Positions 7,843 through 15,254 are shown, counted from the stretch's first letter. The stretch is DNA of 19,288 bases from an uncultured Oscillibacter sp. (GCA_934574045.1 CAKTMK010000043.1:1-19288); one strand, 5' to 3'. Numbers and translations are program-made. The notes: a model not told the origin generated them from the sequence alone.

Positions 7843-8205
7843 CGGGAGCGGACGAACGGCCTGCCGCCGAAGCACAGCACATTCCCGCGCGGAACCCCCG
7901 CCCCGCCGCGCCGTGCGGCCTTGCAGAATAGAATATCCACACTGCGGCTCCGTGCGGTCTGCGGGATTTTCCGCCCGCAGCCGCCCATCCTTTGCGGAGA
8001 TCGCATCCCGGTTCACTTCCCGCAGTCATTCTCGGTGCATCCTGCGCACCAACGTCCCCCGCGTTCCTTGCGTCCCTCGCGTTCCTTGCGTCCCTCGCGT
8101 TCCTTGCGTCCCCCGCGTTCCTTGCGTCCCCCGCGTTCCTTGCGTCCCCCGCGTTCCTTGCGTCCACGCCAGCGTGACCCACGCCCCACATCTCCGGCAG
8201 CGTAC
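7843..8205. other. Intergenic stretch without supported genes
   Basis: This gap lies beyond the terminators of both convergent neighbours. Open frames cross it on both strands, but they are low-complexity translations of GC-rich DNA and of the tandem repeat, with no family resemblance. The clear content is the 18-bp repeat array at 8053-8165. Confidence 0.6.
8053..8165. repeat. Tandem array of an 18-bp repeat (six full copies)
   Basis: Six contiguous copies of CGTCCCCCGCGTTCCTTG start at 8053, 8071, 8089, 8107, 8125 and 8143, with CGTCC of a seventh at 8161. Only copies 2 and 3 differ, by one C-to-T change (CGTCCCTCG...). Each unit is itself two related 9-mers, GCGTCCCCC and GCGTTCCTT, which differ only by C/T transitions. 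The array lies between convergent rpoD and pgm, outside both terminators. Confidence 0.97.
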
Positions 8206-8245
8206 AAAAGCGCCCCCGGCGCGGCAGGAGCCGCGCCGGGGGCGC
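8206..8245 (-). terminator. Terminator of the walJ-rlmH-pgm unit
   Basis: A perfect 16-bp stem (8210-8225 with 8230-8245) around an AGGA loop, 20 bases after the phosphohexomutase stop on the minus strand. TTTT follows (8206-8209). The short U-tract is offset by the very strong stem. Confidence 0.8.
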
Positions 8246-8265
8246 ACACTTTTCAAAAACCGTTC

Positions 8266-9993
8266 TTACTTCTTCAGCGCTTCCGCCCACGCGCCGTACT
8301 TCTTCACGTTGGCCTCGCTCTGCGCCTTGTCCGCGCCGTGGGTCAGGATGTAGACCTTGATCTTCGGTTCCGTGCCGGAGGGGCGGACGATGATGGACGT
8401 GCCGTCCGCCAGCTCGAAGCGCAGCACGTTGGAGCCGGACAGCTCCATCTTCTCCTGCTTTCCGGTGGCGCAGTCGGTCATGGTTCCGTCGGAATAGTCC
8501 TTACGGGCCGCCACCGCCGTGCCGCCGATCTCGGCGGGCGGCGTCTCCCGCAGGGAGCGCATCAGCTCCGCCATGTCCTTCAGGCCGTCCAGACCCGGCA
8601 TGACCAGATTATAGGTCTTTTCAGCATACCAGCCGTACTTTTCATAGAGCTTTTCCAGCGCGTCGAACAGAGTCATACCCTGCGCGGCGTACCACGCGGC
8701 CATCTCCGTGAGCAGCATGGACGCCGTGACCGCGTCCTTGTCCCGGACGTAATCGCCCAGCATATAGCCGTAGGACTCCTCGTAGGAGAAGATGACCTTC
8801 CCCTCTCCGGCGGCCTCCAGCGCGTTCTTCTTCTCCGCCATGAACTTGAAGCCGGTGAACGTGTCGAAGCAGCGCACGCCGTTCATCTCCGCCACCTTGC
8901 GGGCCATCTCCGTGGTGACGATGGTCTTGAGCGCCACGGGCTTTTCCGGCAGCTTGCCCGCCCGCTTCATGGCGCCGATCAGATAGTCCAGCAGCAGCAC
9001 GCCGGTCTGGTTGCCGGTGACAGGCTGGAACTCGCCGCTCTTGTTGCGCACCATGATGCCCACGCGGTCGCTGTCCGGGTCGGTGCCGAGGATGAAGTCC
9101 ACGTCGTTCTTCTTCGCCAGCTCGATGGCGAGATAGAAGCCCTCCGGGTTCTCCGGGTTGGGGGACGCCACCGTGGGGAAGTCGCCGTTGATCTCCATCT
9201 GCTTCGGCTCGCAGAGGATGTGCTTCACGCCCAGCGCCCGCAGCGCCTCCGGCACCAGCTTGTAGCCGCAGCCGTGGAACGGGGTGTACACCATCTTGAA
9301 GGTGTCCGCCACCTTGGCCACGCTCTCCCGGTCGTTGATCATGGCGGTGACGTTGGCCATGAAGCGCCGGTCGGTCTCGTCACCCATCTCCGTCACGCGG
9401 CCGGACGCCTTGGCATCCTCCCAGCTCATGGTCTTGACGCCGGTGAACAGGTCGATCTGCGCCATCTTGGCGGCGATGGCCTCGGCGTGGTGGGGCGGGA
9501 GCTGCGCGCCGTCCTCCCAGTAGACCTTATAGCCGTTGTACTCCTTGGGGTTGTGGCTGGCGGTGACGTTGATGCCCGCGATGCAGCCGTACTCCCGCAC
9601 GGCGAAGGACAGCTCCGGCGTGGGGCGCAGGGACTCGAAAATACGCACGTTCACACCGTTGGCCACCATCACACCCGCAGCCTCCCGCGCAAACTCCAGC
9701 GAATGGTTGCGGCAGTCCATGCAGATGGCCACGCCGCGCTGCGCCGCGTCGCCGCCCTCGGCCAGAATGACCTCGGCAAAGGCCTGCGTCGCGTGGCGGA
9801 TCACATGTACGTTCATATTATGCAGGCCCACGGCCATGGTCCCCCGCAGTCCGGCGGTGCCGAACTCCAGCGGTCCGTAAAACCGGGCCTCGATCTCCTT
9901 GGGGTCGCTTTTCAGCGCGGCCAGCTCGTCCTTCTCCGCCTGCGACAGCGCGGGGCTCGCCAGCCACTTTTCATATTCCTGCATGAAATCCAT
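8266..9993 (-). CDS. Alpha-phosphohexomutase (phosphoglucomutase/phosphomannomutase family)
   Basis: Interconverts hexose 1- and 6-phosphates through a phosphoserine, feeding glucose 1-phosphate into sugar-nucleotide and wall-polymer synthesis. The 575 residues show FGTAGLRG near residue 44, the phosphoserine loop TASHNPKEYNGYK (Ser146), the magnesium loop GTDPDSDRVG (Asp305, 307, 309), the sugar-binding loop SYEESYGYM and the phosphate loop RPSGTEPKIKVY. The size and the SHNPKEYNGYK loop match the PgcA-like long form. A phosphopentomutase or phosphomannomutase role cannot be excluded. ATG 9993 is chosen over an in-frame ATG ten codons upstream, because AAGGAGG (10002-10008) sits eight bases before it. 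It is the last gene of a four-gene minus-strand unit and is followed by a strong terminator. Confidence 0.93.
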   Translation of the reverse strand: MDFMQEYEKWLASPALSQAEKDELAALKSDPKEIEARFYGPLEFGTAGLRGTMAVGLHNMNVHVIRHATQAFAEVILAEGGDAAQRGVAICMDCRNHSLEFAREAAGVMVANGVNVRIFESLRPTPELSFAVREYGCIAGINVTASHNPKEYNGYKVYWEDGAQLPPHHAEAIAAKMAQIDLFTGVKTMSWEDAKASGRVTEMGDETDRRFMANVTAMINDRESVAKVADTFKMVYTPFHGCGYKLVPEALRALGVKHILCEPKQMEINGDFPTVASPNPENPEGFYLAIELAKKNDVDFILGTDPDSDRVGIMVRNKSGEFQPVTGNQTGVLLLDYLIGAMKRAGKLPEKPVALKTIVTTEMARKVAEMNGVRCFDTFTGFKFMAEKKNALEAAGEGKVIFSYEESYGYMLGDYVRDKDAVTASMLLTEMAAWYAAQGMTLFDALEKLYEKYGWYAEKTYNLVMPGLDGLKDMAELMRSLRETPPAEIGGTAVAARKDYSDGTMTDCATGKQEKMELSGSNVLRFELADGTSIIVRPSGTEPKIKVYILTHGADKAQSEANVKKYGAWAEALKK

Positions 9994-10001
9994 CGGTTCG
10001 T

Positions 10002-10008
10002 CCTCCTT
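10002..10008 (-). promoter_or_regulatory. Ribosome binding site deciding the start of the phosphohexomutase gene
   Basis: AAGGAGG on the minus strand, eight bases before ATG 9993. It overlaps the stop codon of the upstream DUF2007-type gene (10007-10009), so the two genes are closely coupled. Confidence 0.75.
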
Positions 10009-10318
10009 ATGATTCTTCTTCATCGCCCGACCGGGCGGGGTGGTCTAAAAGCGCCTTGGCCTCCTCCAGCCGGCTCTGGGGAACGTAGAGATCCACGCCC
10101 CGTCCGGCAAAGCCGAAAATGACCTTGCCCAGCGTACCGGATTTGAACGCCGGGATGCCGAACCCGGCCAGCATGGACACCAGCACGTCCGCGCCGCCGC
10201 CCAGCTCCGACTGCGCCGCGATCAGCAGCGCCGCCTCCTCCGGCTTTCCGTCCGGTCCCTTGGGCCAGTCCTCTGGCAGGTCGCCCCGCCGGAACCCCCA
10301 CGAAGTCTCGTCCTTCAT
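10007..10318 (-). CDS. DUF2007-type putative signal-transducing protein
   Basis: A small soluble protein of 103 residues. The centre and C-terminal half (ADVLVSMLAGFGIPAF, then GVDLYVPQSRLEEAKALL) resemble the DUF2007 domain, a short ferredoxin-like fold of unproven function. The N-terminal 30 residues (tryptophan-rich, with PEDWPKGPDGKPEEA) are not recognised. It has no membrane segment or signal peptide. AGGAAGGA lies six bases before the ATG. It sits between rlmH (42 bases upstream) and the phosphohexomutase gene (13 bases downstream), so it is almost certainly co-transcribed with them. This neighbourhood gives no direct hint of function. The family call is from pattern memory and is moderate. 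Confidence 0.8.
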   Translation of the reverse strand: MKDETSWGFRRGDLPEDWPKGPDGKPEEAALLIAAQSELGGGADVLVSMLAGFGIPAFKSGTLGKVIFGFAGRGVDLYVPQSRLEEAKALLDHPARSGDEEES

Positions 10319-10339
10319 CGCGCGTCCTTCCTTTCCTGC

Positions 10340-10361
10340 GCGGTCCGATCTTTCGGACCGC
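10340..10361 (-). other. Intercistronic hairpin between rlmH and the DUF2007-type gene
   Basis: A perfect 9-bp stem (10340-10348 with 10353-10361) around a 4-base loop. Its edge reaches the rlmH TAG stop. No U-tract follows on the minus strand, so it looks like an mRNA stability or processing element, not a terminator. Confidence 0.5.
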
Positions 10362-10843
10362 TATTTGTGATACCGGCTCCCGCTCTGGATCTGATAGGCC
10401 CGGTAGATCTGCTCCAGCAGCATCACACGGGCCAGATGGTGCGGGAAGGTCATGGGCGACATAGACAGCCGCAGATCCGCCCGCGCCTTGAGTGAGCGGT
10501 CCAGCCCCACGCTGCCGCCAATGAGAAACGTCAGCTCCGACGCGCCGGAGACGGTCATGGCCCGCAGCCGCTCCGCCAGCGCGGGAGAGCTCAGCTCCGT
10601 CCCCTCGATGCACAGCGCGATCAGCGCCCCGCCCTTGGGGAGCCGCTCTGTAATGCGGGCGGCCTCCGCCGCCAGCGCCCGGTCGATCTGGGCCTGAGAC
10701 GGGTCCTCCGGCAGACGCTCCTCTGCCAGCTCCGCAATCTCCAGCCGGCAGAACCGGCTCAGCCGCTTCGCGTACTCCGCCGCGGCGTCCGCATAGAATT
10801 TTTCCTTCAGCTTTCCCACGCACAGGATCGTTATCTTCTGCAT
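10361..10843 (-). CDS. rlmH: 23S rRNA (pseudouridine(1915)-N(3))-methyltransferase RlmH
   Basis: A SPOUT methyltransferase that methylates pseudouridine 1915 in helix 69 of 23S rRNA on assembled ribosomes. The 160 residues match the family length end to end: an ITILCVGKLKEKFY start, a central LIALCIEGTELSS, the SAM-binding knot LIGGSVGLDRSL, and the conserved tail LSMSPMTFPHHLARVMLLEQIYRAYQI...YHK. Its ATG lies inside the end of the walJ-like gene (13-base overlap), with GGAGG four bases upstream. The same pair is adjacent in many Firmicutes. Identification is firm. Confidence 0.97.
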   Translation of the reverse strand: MQKITILCVGKLKEKFYADAAAEYAKRLSRFCRLEIAELAEERLPEDPSQAQIDRALAAEAARITERLPKGGALIALCIEGTELSSPALAERLRAMTVSGASELTFLIGGSVGLDRSLKARADLRLSMSPMTFPHHLARVMLLEQIYRAYQIQSGSRYHK

Positions 10844-11616
10844 ACGACCTCCGCCGTCTCATAGCGGACGCTCACGCCCTCCCGCGGCGCGACGGACAGC
10901 GCTGGGGAAAGCCCCTCCTGCTCCAGCGCGGCGGACACCGCCGCCAGCGCCGCCGCCGGGGTGTTGTTCTCCTGACTTAGATGGGCCAGCACGATCTCCG
11001 CCGTCCCCGCCCGGCAGGACTCCGCCGCAAACCGGGCTGCGGCTTCGTTGCTCAGGTGGCCCTGATCGCTGAGGATGCGCCGCTTTAAATAATAAGGATA
11101 CGGCCCGCCGCGCAGCATCTCCACATCGTGATTCGCCTCCAGCAGCAGGAGCGGCGCGCCGCACACCGTCTCCGCCGCCGCGTCCGTCACATAGCCCGTG
11201 TCGGTCAGAACGCCCACCGGGCCAATGCGGAACCCGGCGGGGCCGGGCGCGTCGTGGGATGTGGAAAACGGGTCCACCTCGCAGCCATCCACCGAAAAGC
11301 GGCGCCCCGGTGTGAACGGGACCAGCCGTCCCTCCACCCCCGGAAGCCGCCGCCGGAGGTCGGCGCAGGCCTCCTCGCTGGCAAACACCGGGCCGCCCCA
11401 GCGCTTGAGCAGCGTCTGAAGTCCGGCAATGTGATCGGAATGGGTGTGGGTGATAAGGACGCCGGACAGCTCCGCCGGGGTCCGTCCCAGCTCCGCCAGC
11501 GCCGCGGTGATGCGGCGGCAGGAGATCCCGGCGTCCACCAGCAGGCACACGCCCTCACGCTCCACCAGCGCCGCGTTGCCGGAGGAGCCGCTTGCAATGG
11601 TATGTAAAATGGTCAA
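10831..11616 (-). CDS. MBL-fold metallo-hydrolase, WalJ/YycJ-like
   Basis: A 261-residue metallo-beta-lactamase-fold hydrolase. It opens with HTIASGSSGNAALVE and has the metal motif THTHSDHIAGL (H57, H59, D61, H62), a later STSHDAPGPAGFRI histidine, LTDTGY, LLLEANHDVEML and a C-terminal LAHLSQENN histidine. This pattern is that of WalJ (YycJ), proposed to be a DNA exonuclease linked to replication and wall homeostasis in Bacillus relatives. The substrate here is unproven. The start is TTG at 11616, backed by GGAGG seven bases upstream. It begins the walJ-rlmH-DUF2007-pgm unit. I see no clear promoter between it and murA, only the murA terminator, so partial readthrough is possible. Confidence 0.92.
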   Translation of the reverse strand: MTILHTIASGSSGNAALVEREGVCLLVDAGISCRRITAALAELGRTPAELSGVLITHTHSDHIAGLQTLLKRWGGPVFASEEACADLRRRLPGVEGRLVPFTPGRRFSVDGCEVDPFSTSHDAPGPAGFRIGPVGVLTDTGYVTDAAAETVCGAPLLLLEANHDVEMLRGGPYPYYLKRRILSDQGHLSNEAAARFAAESCRAGTAEIVLAHLSQENNTPAAALAAVSAALEQEGLSPALSVAPREGVSVRYETAEVVCRR

Positions 11617-11623
11617 GGAAAAG

Positions 11624-11628
11624 CCTCC
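11624..11628 (-). promoter_or_regulatory. Ribosome binding site deciding TTG start of the walJ-like gene
   Basis: GGAGG on the minus strand, seven bases before TTG 11616. Confidence 0.65.
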
Positions 11629-11654
11629 GTGCGTTCAGATCCGCGGCCGCGCCG

Positions 11655-11715
11655 CAAAAGAGAAAGCCGCGTCCGTAATGGCGGCCGGCGCTGCCGGCGC
11701 CTCCATTGCGGACGC
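11655..11715 (-). terminator. Probable terminator of murA
   Basis: A 13-bp outer stem with one imperfect pair (11669-11681 with 11703-11715) encloses an inner GCCGGC/GCCGGC stem. On the minus strand GGCTTTCTCTTTT follows; on the + strand TTTTTT follows five bases after the stem. The imperfect pair is a G-U wobble on the + transcript but an A-C mismatch on the minus transcript. Both neighbouring genes are on the minus strand, so murA is the natural client. Confidence 0.6.
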
Positions 11716-11742
11716 ATCGCTTTTTTCATTATGATATCCGGT

Positions 11743-13041
11743 TCAGCCGATGTGCGCTTCAAGCTGGTCGTTCTCGCCCGGCTCCTCCACCACGCGGATG
11801 TCCGCGCCCAGCGCCCGGAGCTTGTCCACAATGCGCTCGTAGCCCCGCTCGATATACTGCACGCAGCTGATCTCCGACTCTCCCTGCGCGGCCAGGGCCG
11901 CGATGACCAGCGCCGCGCCCGCCCGCAGGTCGCAGGCCTGGATCGGCGCGCCGGTGAGATGGTCCACGCCCTGGACCACGGCGGTCTTGTCGTCCACCTG
12001 AATGGTGGCGCCCATGCGCTTGAGCTCGTCCACATAACGGTAGCGGTTGTTCCAGACGCTCTCCGTCACAAGGCTCGTTCCCTCCGCGAGGGAGAGCACC
12101 GTGGTGATCTGGGGCTGCATATCCGTGGGGAAGCCGGGATAGGGCATGGTCTTTACGTTGGTCTTGTGCAGCGGCTCGCTGCGCCGGACCAGAAGCGTGT
12201 CCTCCCGCTCCTCCACCTCCACGCCGCACTCCTGCAGCTTGGCGGTGATACAATCCATGTGCTTGGGGATAATATTCTTCACGAGGATCTGCCCGCCGGT
12301 GGCGGCCACCGCCGCCATATAGGTCCCGGCCTCGATCTGATCGGGGATGATGGCGTACGTTCCGCCCCGCAGGCGGGAAACACCCTGAATTTTAATGGTG
12401 TCGGTACCCGCGCCGCGGATGTTGGCGCCCATGGAGTTGAGGAAGTTGGCGAGATCGACGATGTGCGGCTCCTTGGCCGCGTTTTCGATCACGGTGTTTC
12501 CCTCCGCCAGAACGGCGGCCATCATGATGTTCATGGTCGCGCCCACGGACACCATGTCCAGATAGATGCTGGCGCCGTGGAGCCGGGGAGCCTGACAGGA
12601 GGCGTGGATAAAGCCGCCCTCCACCACCACGTCCGCGCCCAGCGCGGTAAAGCCCTTGATGTGCTGGTCGATGGGGCGCACGCCGAAGTTGCAGCCGCCG
12701 GGCATGGCGACCTCCGCCCGGTTGAACCGGCCCAGCAGGGAGCCGATCAGGTAATAGGACGCGCGGATGCGCCGCGCCAGCTCATAGGAGGTGCGGGTGG
12801 AGCGGATGTGGGTACAGTCGATCTCCACCGTGTGGGGATTGATTGCGCGCACGCCCGCGCCCAGCTCAGCCAGGATCTTCAAAAGGAGCTGCACGTCGGA
12901 GATCTGCGGGATATTCTCGATACGGCAAACGCCGTCCACCAGCAGCGCGGCGGGCAGGATGGCCACCGCCGCGTTCTTCGCGCCGCTGATCTCCACCTCG
13001 CCGAACAGGGGCTTTCCGCCCCGGATCATATACTTTGTCAA
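11743..13041 (-). CDS. murA: UDP-N-acetylglucosamine 1-carboxyvinyltransferase
   Basis: First committed step of peptidoglycan synthesis: transfers enolpyruvate from PEP to UDP-GlcNAc in the cytoplasm, and is the fosfomycin target. The 432 residues match the EPSP-synthase-like fold throughout: GEVEISGAKNAA near residue 14, YYLIGSLLGR, and the loop MPGGCNFGVRPID with catalytic Cys117, so fosfomycin sensitivity is expected at this position. PGFPTDMQPQ and GYERIVDKLRALGADI follow. The start is TTG at 13041 with AGAGAGGG seven bases upstream; an ATG four codons later is the alternative. It has its own promoter (13204-13232), a structured leader and a downstream terminator, so it is probably a single-gene unit. 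Clostridia often carry two MurA copies; only one is seen here. Confidence 0.96.
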   Translation of the reverse strand: MTKYMIRGGKPLFGEVEISGAKNAAVAILPAALLVDGVCRIENIPQISDVQLLLKILAELGAGVRAINPHTVEIDCTHIRSTRTSYELARRIRASYYLIGSLLGRFNRAEVAMPGGCNFGVRPIDQHIKGFTALGADVVVEGGFIHASCQAPRLHGASIYLDMVSVGATMNIMMAAVLAEGNTVIENAAKEPHIVDLANFLNSMGANIRGAGTDTIKIQGVSRLRGGTYAIIPDQIEAGTYMAAVAATGGQILVKNIIPKHMDCITAKLQECGVEVEEREDTLLVRRSEPLHKTNVKTMPYPGFPTDMQPQITTVLSLAEGTSLVTESVWNNRYRYVDELKRMGATIQVDDKTAVVQGVDHLTGAPIQACDLRAGAALVIAALAAQGESEISCVQYIERGYERIVDKLRALGADIRVVEEPGENDQLEAHIG

Positions 13042-13048
13042 GCCAAAA

Positions 13049-13056
13049 CCCTCTCT
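13049..13056 (-). promoter_or_regulatory. Ribosome binding site supporting TTG start of murA
   Basis: AGAGAGGG on the minus strand, seven bases before TTG 13041. The ATG at 13029 would be 19 bases away. Confidence 0.55.
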
Positions 13057-13113
13057 TTATCGTCCAGACAAACCGTTCTGTCTCCATTGTTCCCCTTCGC
13101 GGAACTTCCATAC

Positions 13114-13180
13114 CCGAAAACAGGCGGCTGATATCGTCGTTTTCCGCCGCGCCGCCGCTTCCTCCGGGCCGGGTTTTCGG
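13114..13180 (-). other. Structured murA leader RNA
   Basis: Within the leader of about 155 bases between promoter and murA start, CCGAAAAC and GTTTTCGG (13173-13180 and 13114-13121) form a perfect 8-bp stem. It encloses a GGCGGC/GCCGCC stem (13151-13156 with 13123-13128). A smaller GTTCC/GGAAC hairpin follows nearer the gene. I recognise no known riboswitch class. Confidence 0.4.
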
Positions 13181-13203
13181 AGCGGGCGCATTCACACACA
13201 GGT

Positions 13204-13232
13204 AGCATAGCACATTTTACCACGCATTGCAA
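13204..13232 (-). promoter_or_regulatory. Sigma-A-type promoter for murA
   Basis: Minus-strand TTGCAA (13227-13232), a 17-base spacer and TATGCT (13204-13209). TGC directly before the -10 makes it an extended -10 promoter. The predicted start is near 13197. Confidence 0.65.
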
Positions 13233-13300
13233 GGAACTCGGAAAAACTTTCGCACAAACAGGTCATTCCAGATTCTGGACATCCATTTTCCCCGCCGCGT

Positions 13301-13346
13301 AAAAGCCCCGGAGACGGAACCGCATAGCGGTCCCGTCTCCGGGGCT
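13301..13346 (-). terminator. Terminator of the rpiR-aldolase unit
   Basis: A 14-bp perfect stem (13304-13317 with 13333-13346) with a further ACCG/CGGT pairing inside. The minus strand continues with TTTTA. It lies 20 bases after the aldolase stop. Confidence 0.8.
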
Positions 13347-13365
13347 TGTCTGTTATCAGGCTTTT

Positions 13366-14355
13366 TCAGAGCCGGTCGGCGGTCTGCCGCATCAGCTCCT
13401 CGCTGGGGTTTTTCCGGTCCTGCGCGGACACCGCGGCGATCAGCCGGAACAGATCCACCTGCTTTTCCTCCGCCACGGCCTTGAAGCGCTTTCCAAAGCT
13501 GGAATGGGCGCCGGTCAGCCCGTAAACAAGGTCCAGCGGCCGGATGGACGGGCGGTAGCCCTCCTTCTCCATGAGGGGGATCAGCTTCCGGTCCAGAAAG
13601 CTGAGCAGCCTGTAAAAATCATCCTCGCCCTGATGGGCGTATTTCACCAGCAGGGCCGCCGCGATCTCCGTGGCGATGTTCCCGGCGCTGCGGGCCATGC
13701 CCAGCAGGCCGCAGTCGATGATGTCCGCGCCGGCTTCATAGGCAGCCAGCGCGTTGGCCGCGGCCATGCCCAGATTGTTGTGCCCGTGGAAGCCCACCGG
13801 CACGCGCACCTTTTCCTTCAGCGCGGCGACGTAGCGGGCGGTCTCCTCGGGGACCATGGTGCCAGCCGAATCCATGATGGTGATCTCGTCCGCGCCGAAG
13901 GATTCCAGCAGCGCGGCCTCCTCCGCCAGCTCCTCCGGCGGCAGGAGATACGCCTTCATCTGGGAGTAAAACGCCTTCATGCCGTGCTTTTTCACGCAGG
14001 CGATCACTTCCTCGGTCTTTTTCCCGTCGCCCGCCGCGGAACCGACCCGCAGGAAGGACAGTCCGTGCTCGCCCGCCGCCGCCACGTTCTCGCTGCGGAA
14101 GCGGCTGGCGTTCAGGAACATTCCCACCTGCGCCCGGCTCAGATAGGGCTGGGCCAGCTCCATATACTCCAGATCCGTCAGCGCCGCGCGGGCGCCGCTG
14201 ATCTCATACGCGCCGAGGCCCTTGGCGTTTCCCATCTCGATAATGGGGACGTGCGCGGCGGTCAGGCCGTCCAGCATGACCTGCGTCAGTTCCTTGGAAA
14301 ACCCGTCGCCCACGACGTTCGCGCCGTCGCGCAGGGTGCAGTCCATGATGACCAT
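13366..14355 (-). CDS. Aldolase of the DRE-TIM family, 4-hydroxy-2-oxovalerate aldolase-like
   Basis: A 329-residue TIM-barrel metal-dependent aldolase. DCTLRDG (Arg9, Asp10), EMGNAKGLGAYE, MDSAGTM, the metal pair FHGHNNLG (His190, His192) and YGLTGAHSSFGKRF follow the DmpG/BphI order, so the expected chemistry is cleavage of a 4-hydroxy-2-oxo acid to pyruvate and an aldehyde. Two active-site positions differ. The histidine of the family LRDGxH motif is Asn13, and the tyrosine of the family GVYSSF motif is His283. No acylating aldehyde dehydrogenase partner is present. ATG 14355 is used because GAGGAA precedes it and family similarity starts there, although the frame is open to 14517 across the regulator gene. 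It follows the RpiR-type gene by 22 bases and ends in a terminator. The substrate is unknown; another DRE-TIM activity is possible. Confidence 0.85.
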   Translation of the reverse strand: MVIMDCTLRDGANVVGDGFSKELTQVMLDGLTAAHVPIIEMGNAKGLGAYEISGARAALTDLEYMELAQPYLSRAQVGMFLNASRFRSENVAAAGEHGLSFLRVGSAAGDGKKTEEVIACVKKHGMKAFYSQMKAYLLPPEELAEEAALLESFGADEITIMDSAGTMVPEETARYVAALKEKVRVPVGFHGHNNLGMAAANALAAYEAGADIIDCGLLGMARSAGNIATEIAAALLVKYAHQGEDDFYRLLSFLDRKLIPLMEKEGYRPSIRPLDLVYGLTGAHSSFGKRFKAVAEEKQVDLFRLIAAVSAQDRKNPSEELMRQTADRL

Positions 14356-14377
14356 GTAATTTCCTCTTTTCGCTTGT

Positions 14378-15220
14378 TCAGTAGAGCTTGTGACGCTCCA
14401 GATAGTAGTCGATCTGCTCCGCCCGCTCGCTGTTTTCGATATCGACCTCGCCGCTGACGGTGAACAGAATGATCTCAGAAAGGCACATAGGAGCAATATA
14501 GGAGTTGGTGACGCCAAGGCCGTCGATGGAGGCGGGCAGGACCACGCTGGCCTTGGAAGCCAGCGGCGCCGTCACCCGGTCGGTGATAAGGATGCTTTTG
14601 GCGTTGCGCTCCTGCGCGATCTCCAGCAGGGAGGAGTTCACCTCCGAATACATGGGGAAGCTGTACATCAGCAGGCAGTCCTGCGGCGTGATGTCGATCA
14701 GGGACTCCACCGCGTGGTTCTCCACTCCGCCGATGTTCAGGACGTTGGGCAGGTAGTACGACAGCTTTCCGCTCATGTACGCGGCGCAGGCCTGAGCCGT
14801 CCGGAACGCGCAGATGTACTTCACGCGGCTGTTGATAAGGATATCCGCCACCTCGCGGATACGCTGCTGATCCAGCCCCGTGCAGGTCCGGCGGATGTTG
14901 TCCATGGCGCGCTCGTACACCTCGCCGATCACGTTGCCGTCCACCGCGGCCTGACTTTTCGCGTACTTGTTGCTGCTGCGCATCGCGCGGCTGTTGTTCA
15001 CCAGCTGGCTCCCCATCTCCCGCTTGAACGCGGAAAAGCTGGGATAGCCCATCCGGTGCACGAAGCGGATCAGGGACGTATCGCTCGTCCCGATCTCCCG
15101 CGCAAGGTCGAGGGCCGTGCTAAACCCGATGGAATCCTGATTCGCTATCAGATAGTCTGCGACCTTCTTCTCCGTTTTGGAAAGCGTCAGGCCCTTGATC
15201 TGATCGGATAAAATGTCCAT
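14378..15220 (-). CDS. MurR/RpiR-family transcriptional regulator
   Basis: A 280-residue regulator. Residues about 1-77 form the RpiR helix-turn-helix domain (LTLSKTEKKVADYLIAN, then TSDTSLIRFVHRMGYPSFSAFK). The C-terminal part is a SIS domain. In the SIS domain the usual GxGxS phosphosugar loop reads CAFRTAQ, and the second loop reads MYSFPMYSE in place of SxSGxT, so the ligand may not be a simple phosphosugar. ATG 15220, with GGAGGGG four bases upstream, is preferred over a start ten codons earlier. It heads a two-gene unit with the aldolase and is preceded by a promoter and inverted repeat. It probably controls this unit and perhaps the transporter unit next door; that is inferred from position only. 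Confidence 0.9.
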   Translation of the reverse strand: MDILSDQIKGLTLSKTEKKVADYLIANQDSIGFSTALDLAREIGTSDTSLIRFVHRMGYPSFSAFKREMGSQLVNNSRAMRSSNKYAKSQAAVDGNVIGEVYERAMDNIRRTCTGLDQQRIREVADILINSRVKYICAFRTAQACAAYMSGKLSYYLPNVLNIGGVENHAVESLIDITPQDCLLMYSFPMYSEVNSSLLEIAQERNAKSILITDRVTAPLASKASVVLPASIDGLGVTNSYIAPMCLSEIILFTVSGEVDIENSERAEQIDYYLERHKLY

Positions 15221-15254
15221 GCTGCCCCTCCATGCAAATTGTGATATCAAGGCC

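Noticed and set aside
8053..8165. CRISPR array
   Set aside because: The copies are contiguous with no unique spacers, the unit is only 18 bp and no cas gene is near.
7822..10122. Very long + strand open frame across the repeat array and antisense to pgm
   Set aside because: It is a shadow of pgm joined to repeat translation (PRSLRP units); it has no ribosome site and the true gene is on the minus strand.
14356..14517. N-terminal extension of the aldolase into the regulator gene
   Set aside because: Family similarity begins at MVIMDCTLRDG, and GAGGAA precedes ATG 14355. The extension is an out-of-frame reading of the regulator.
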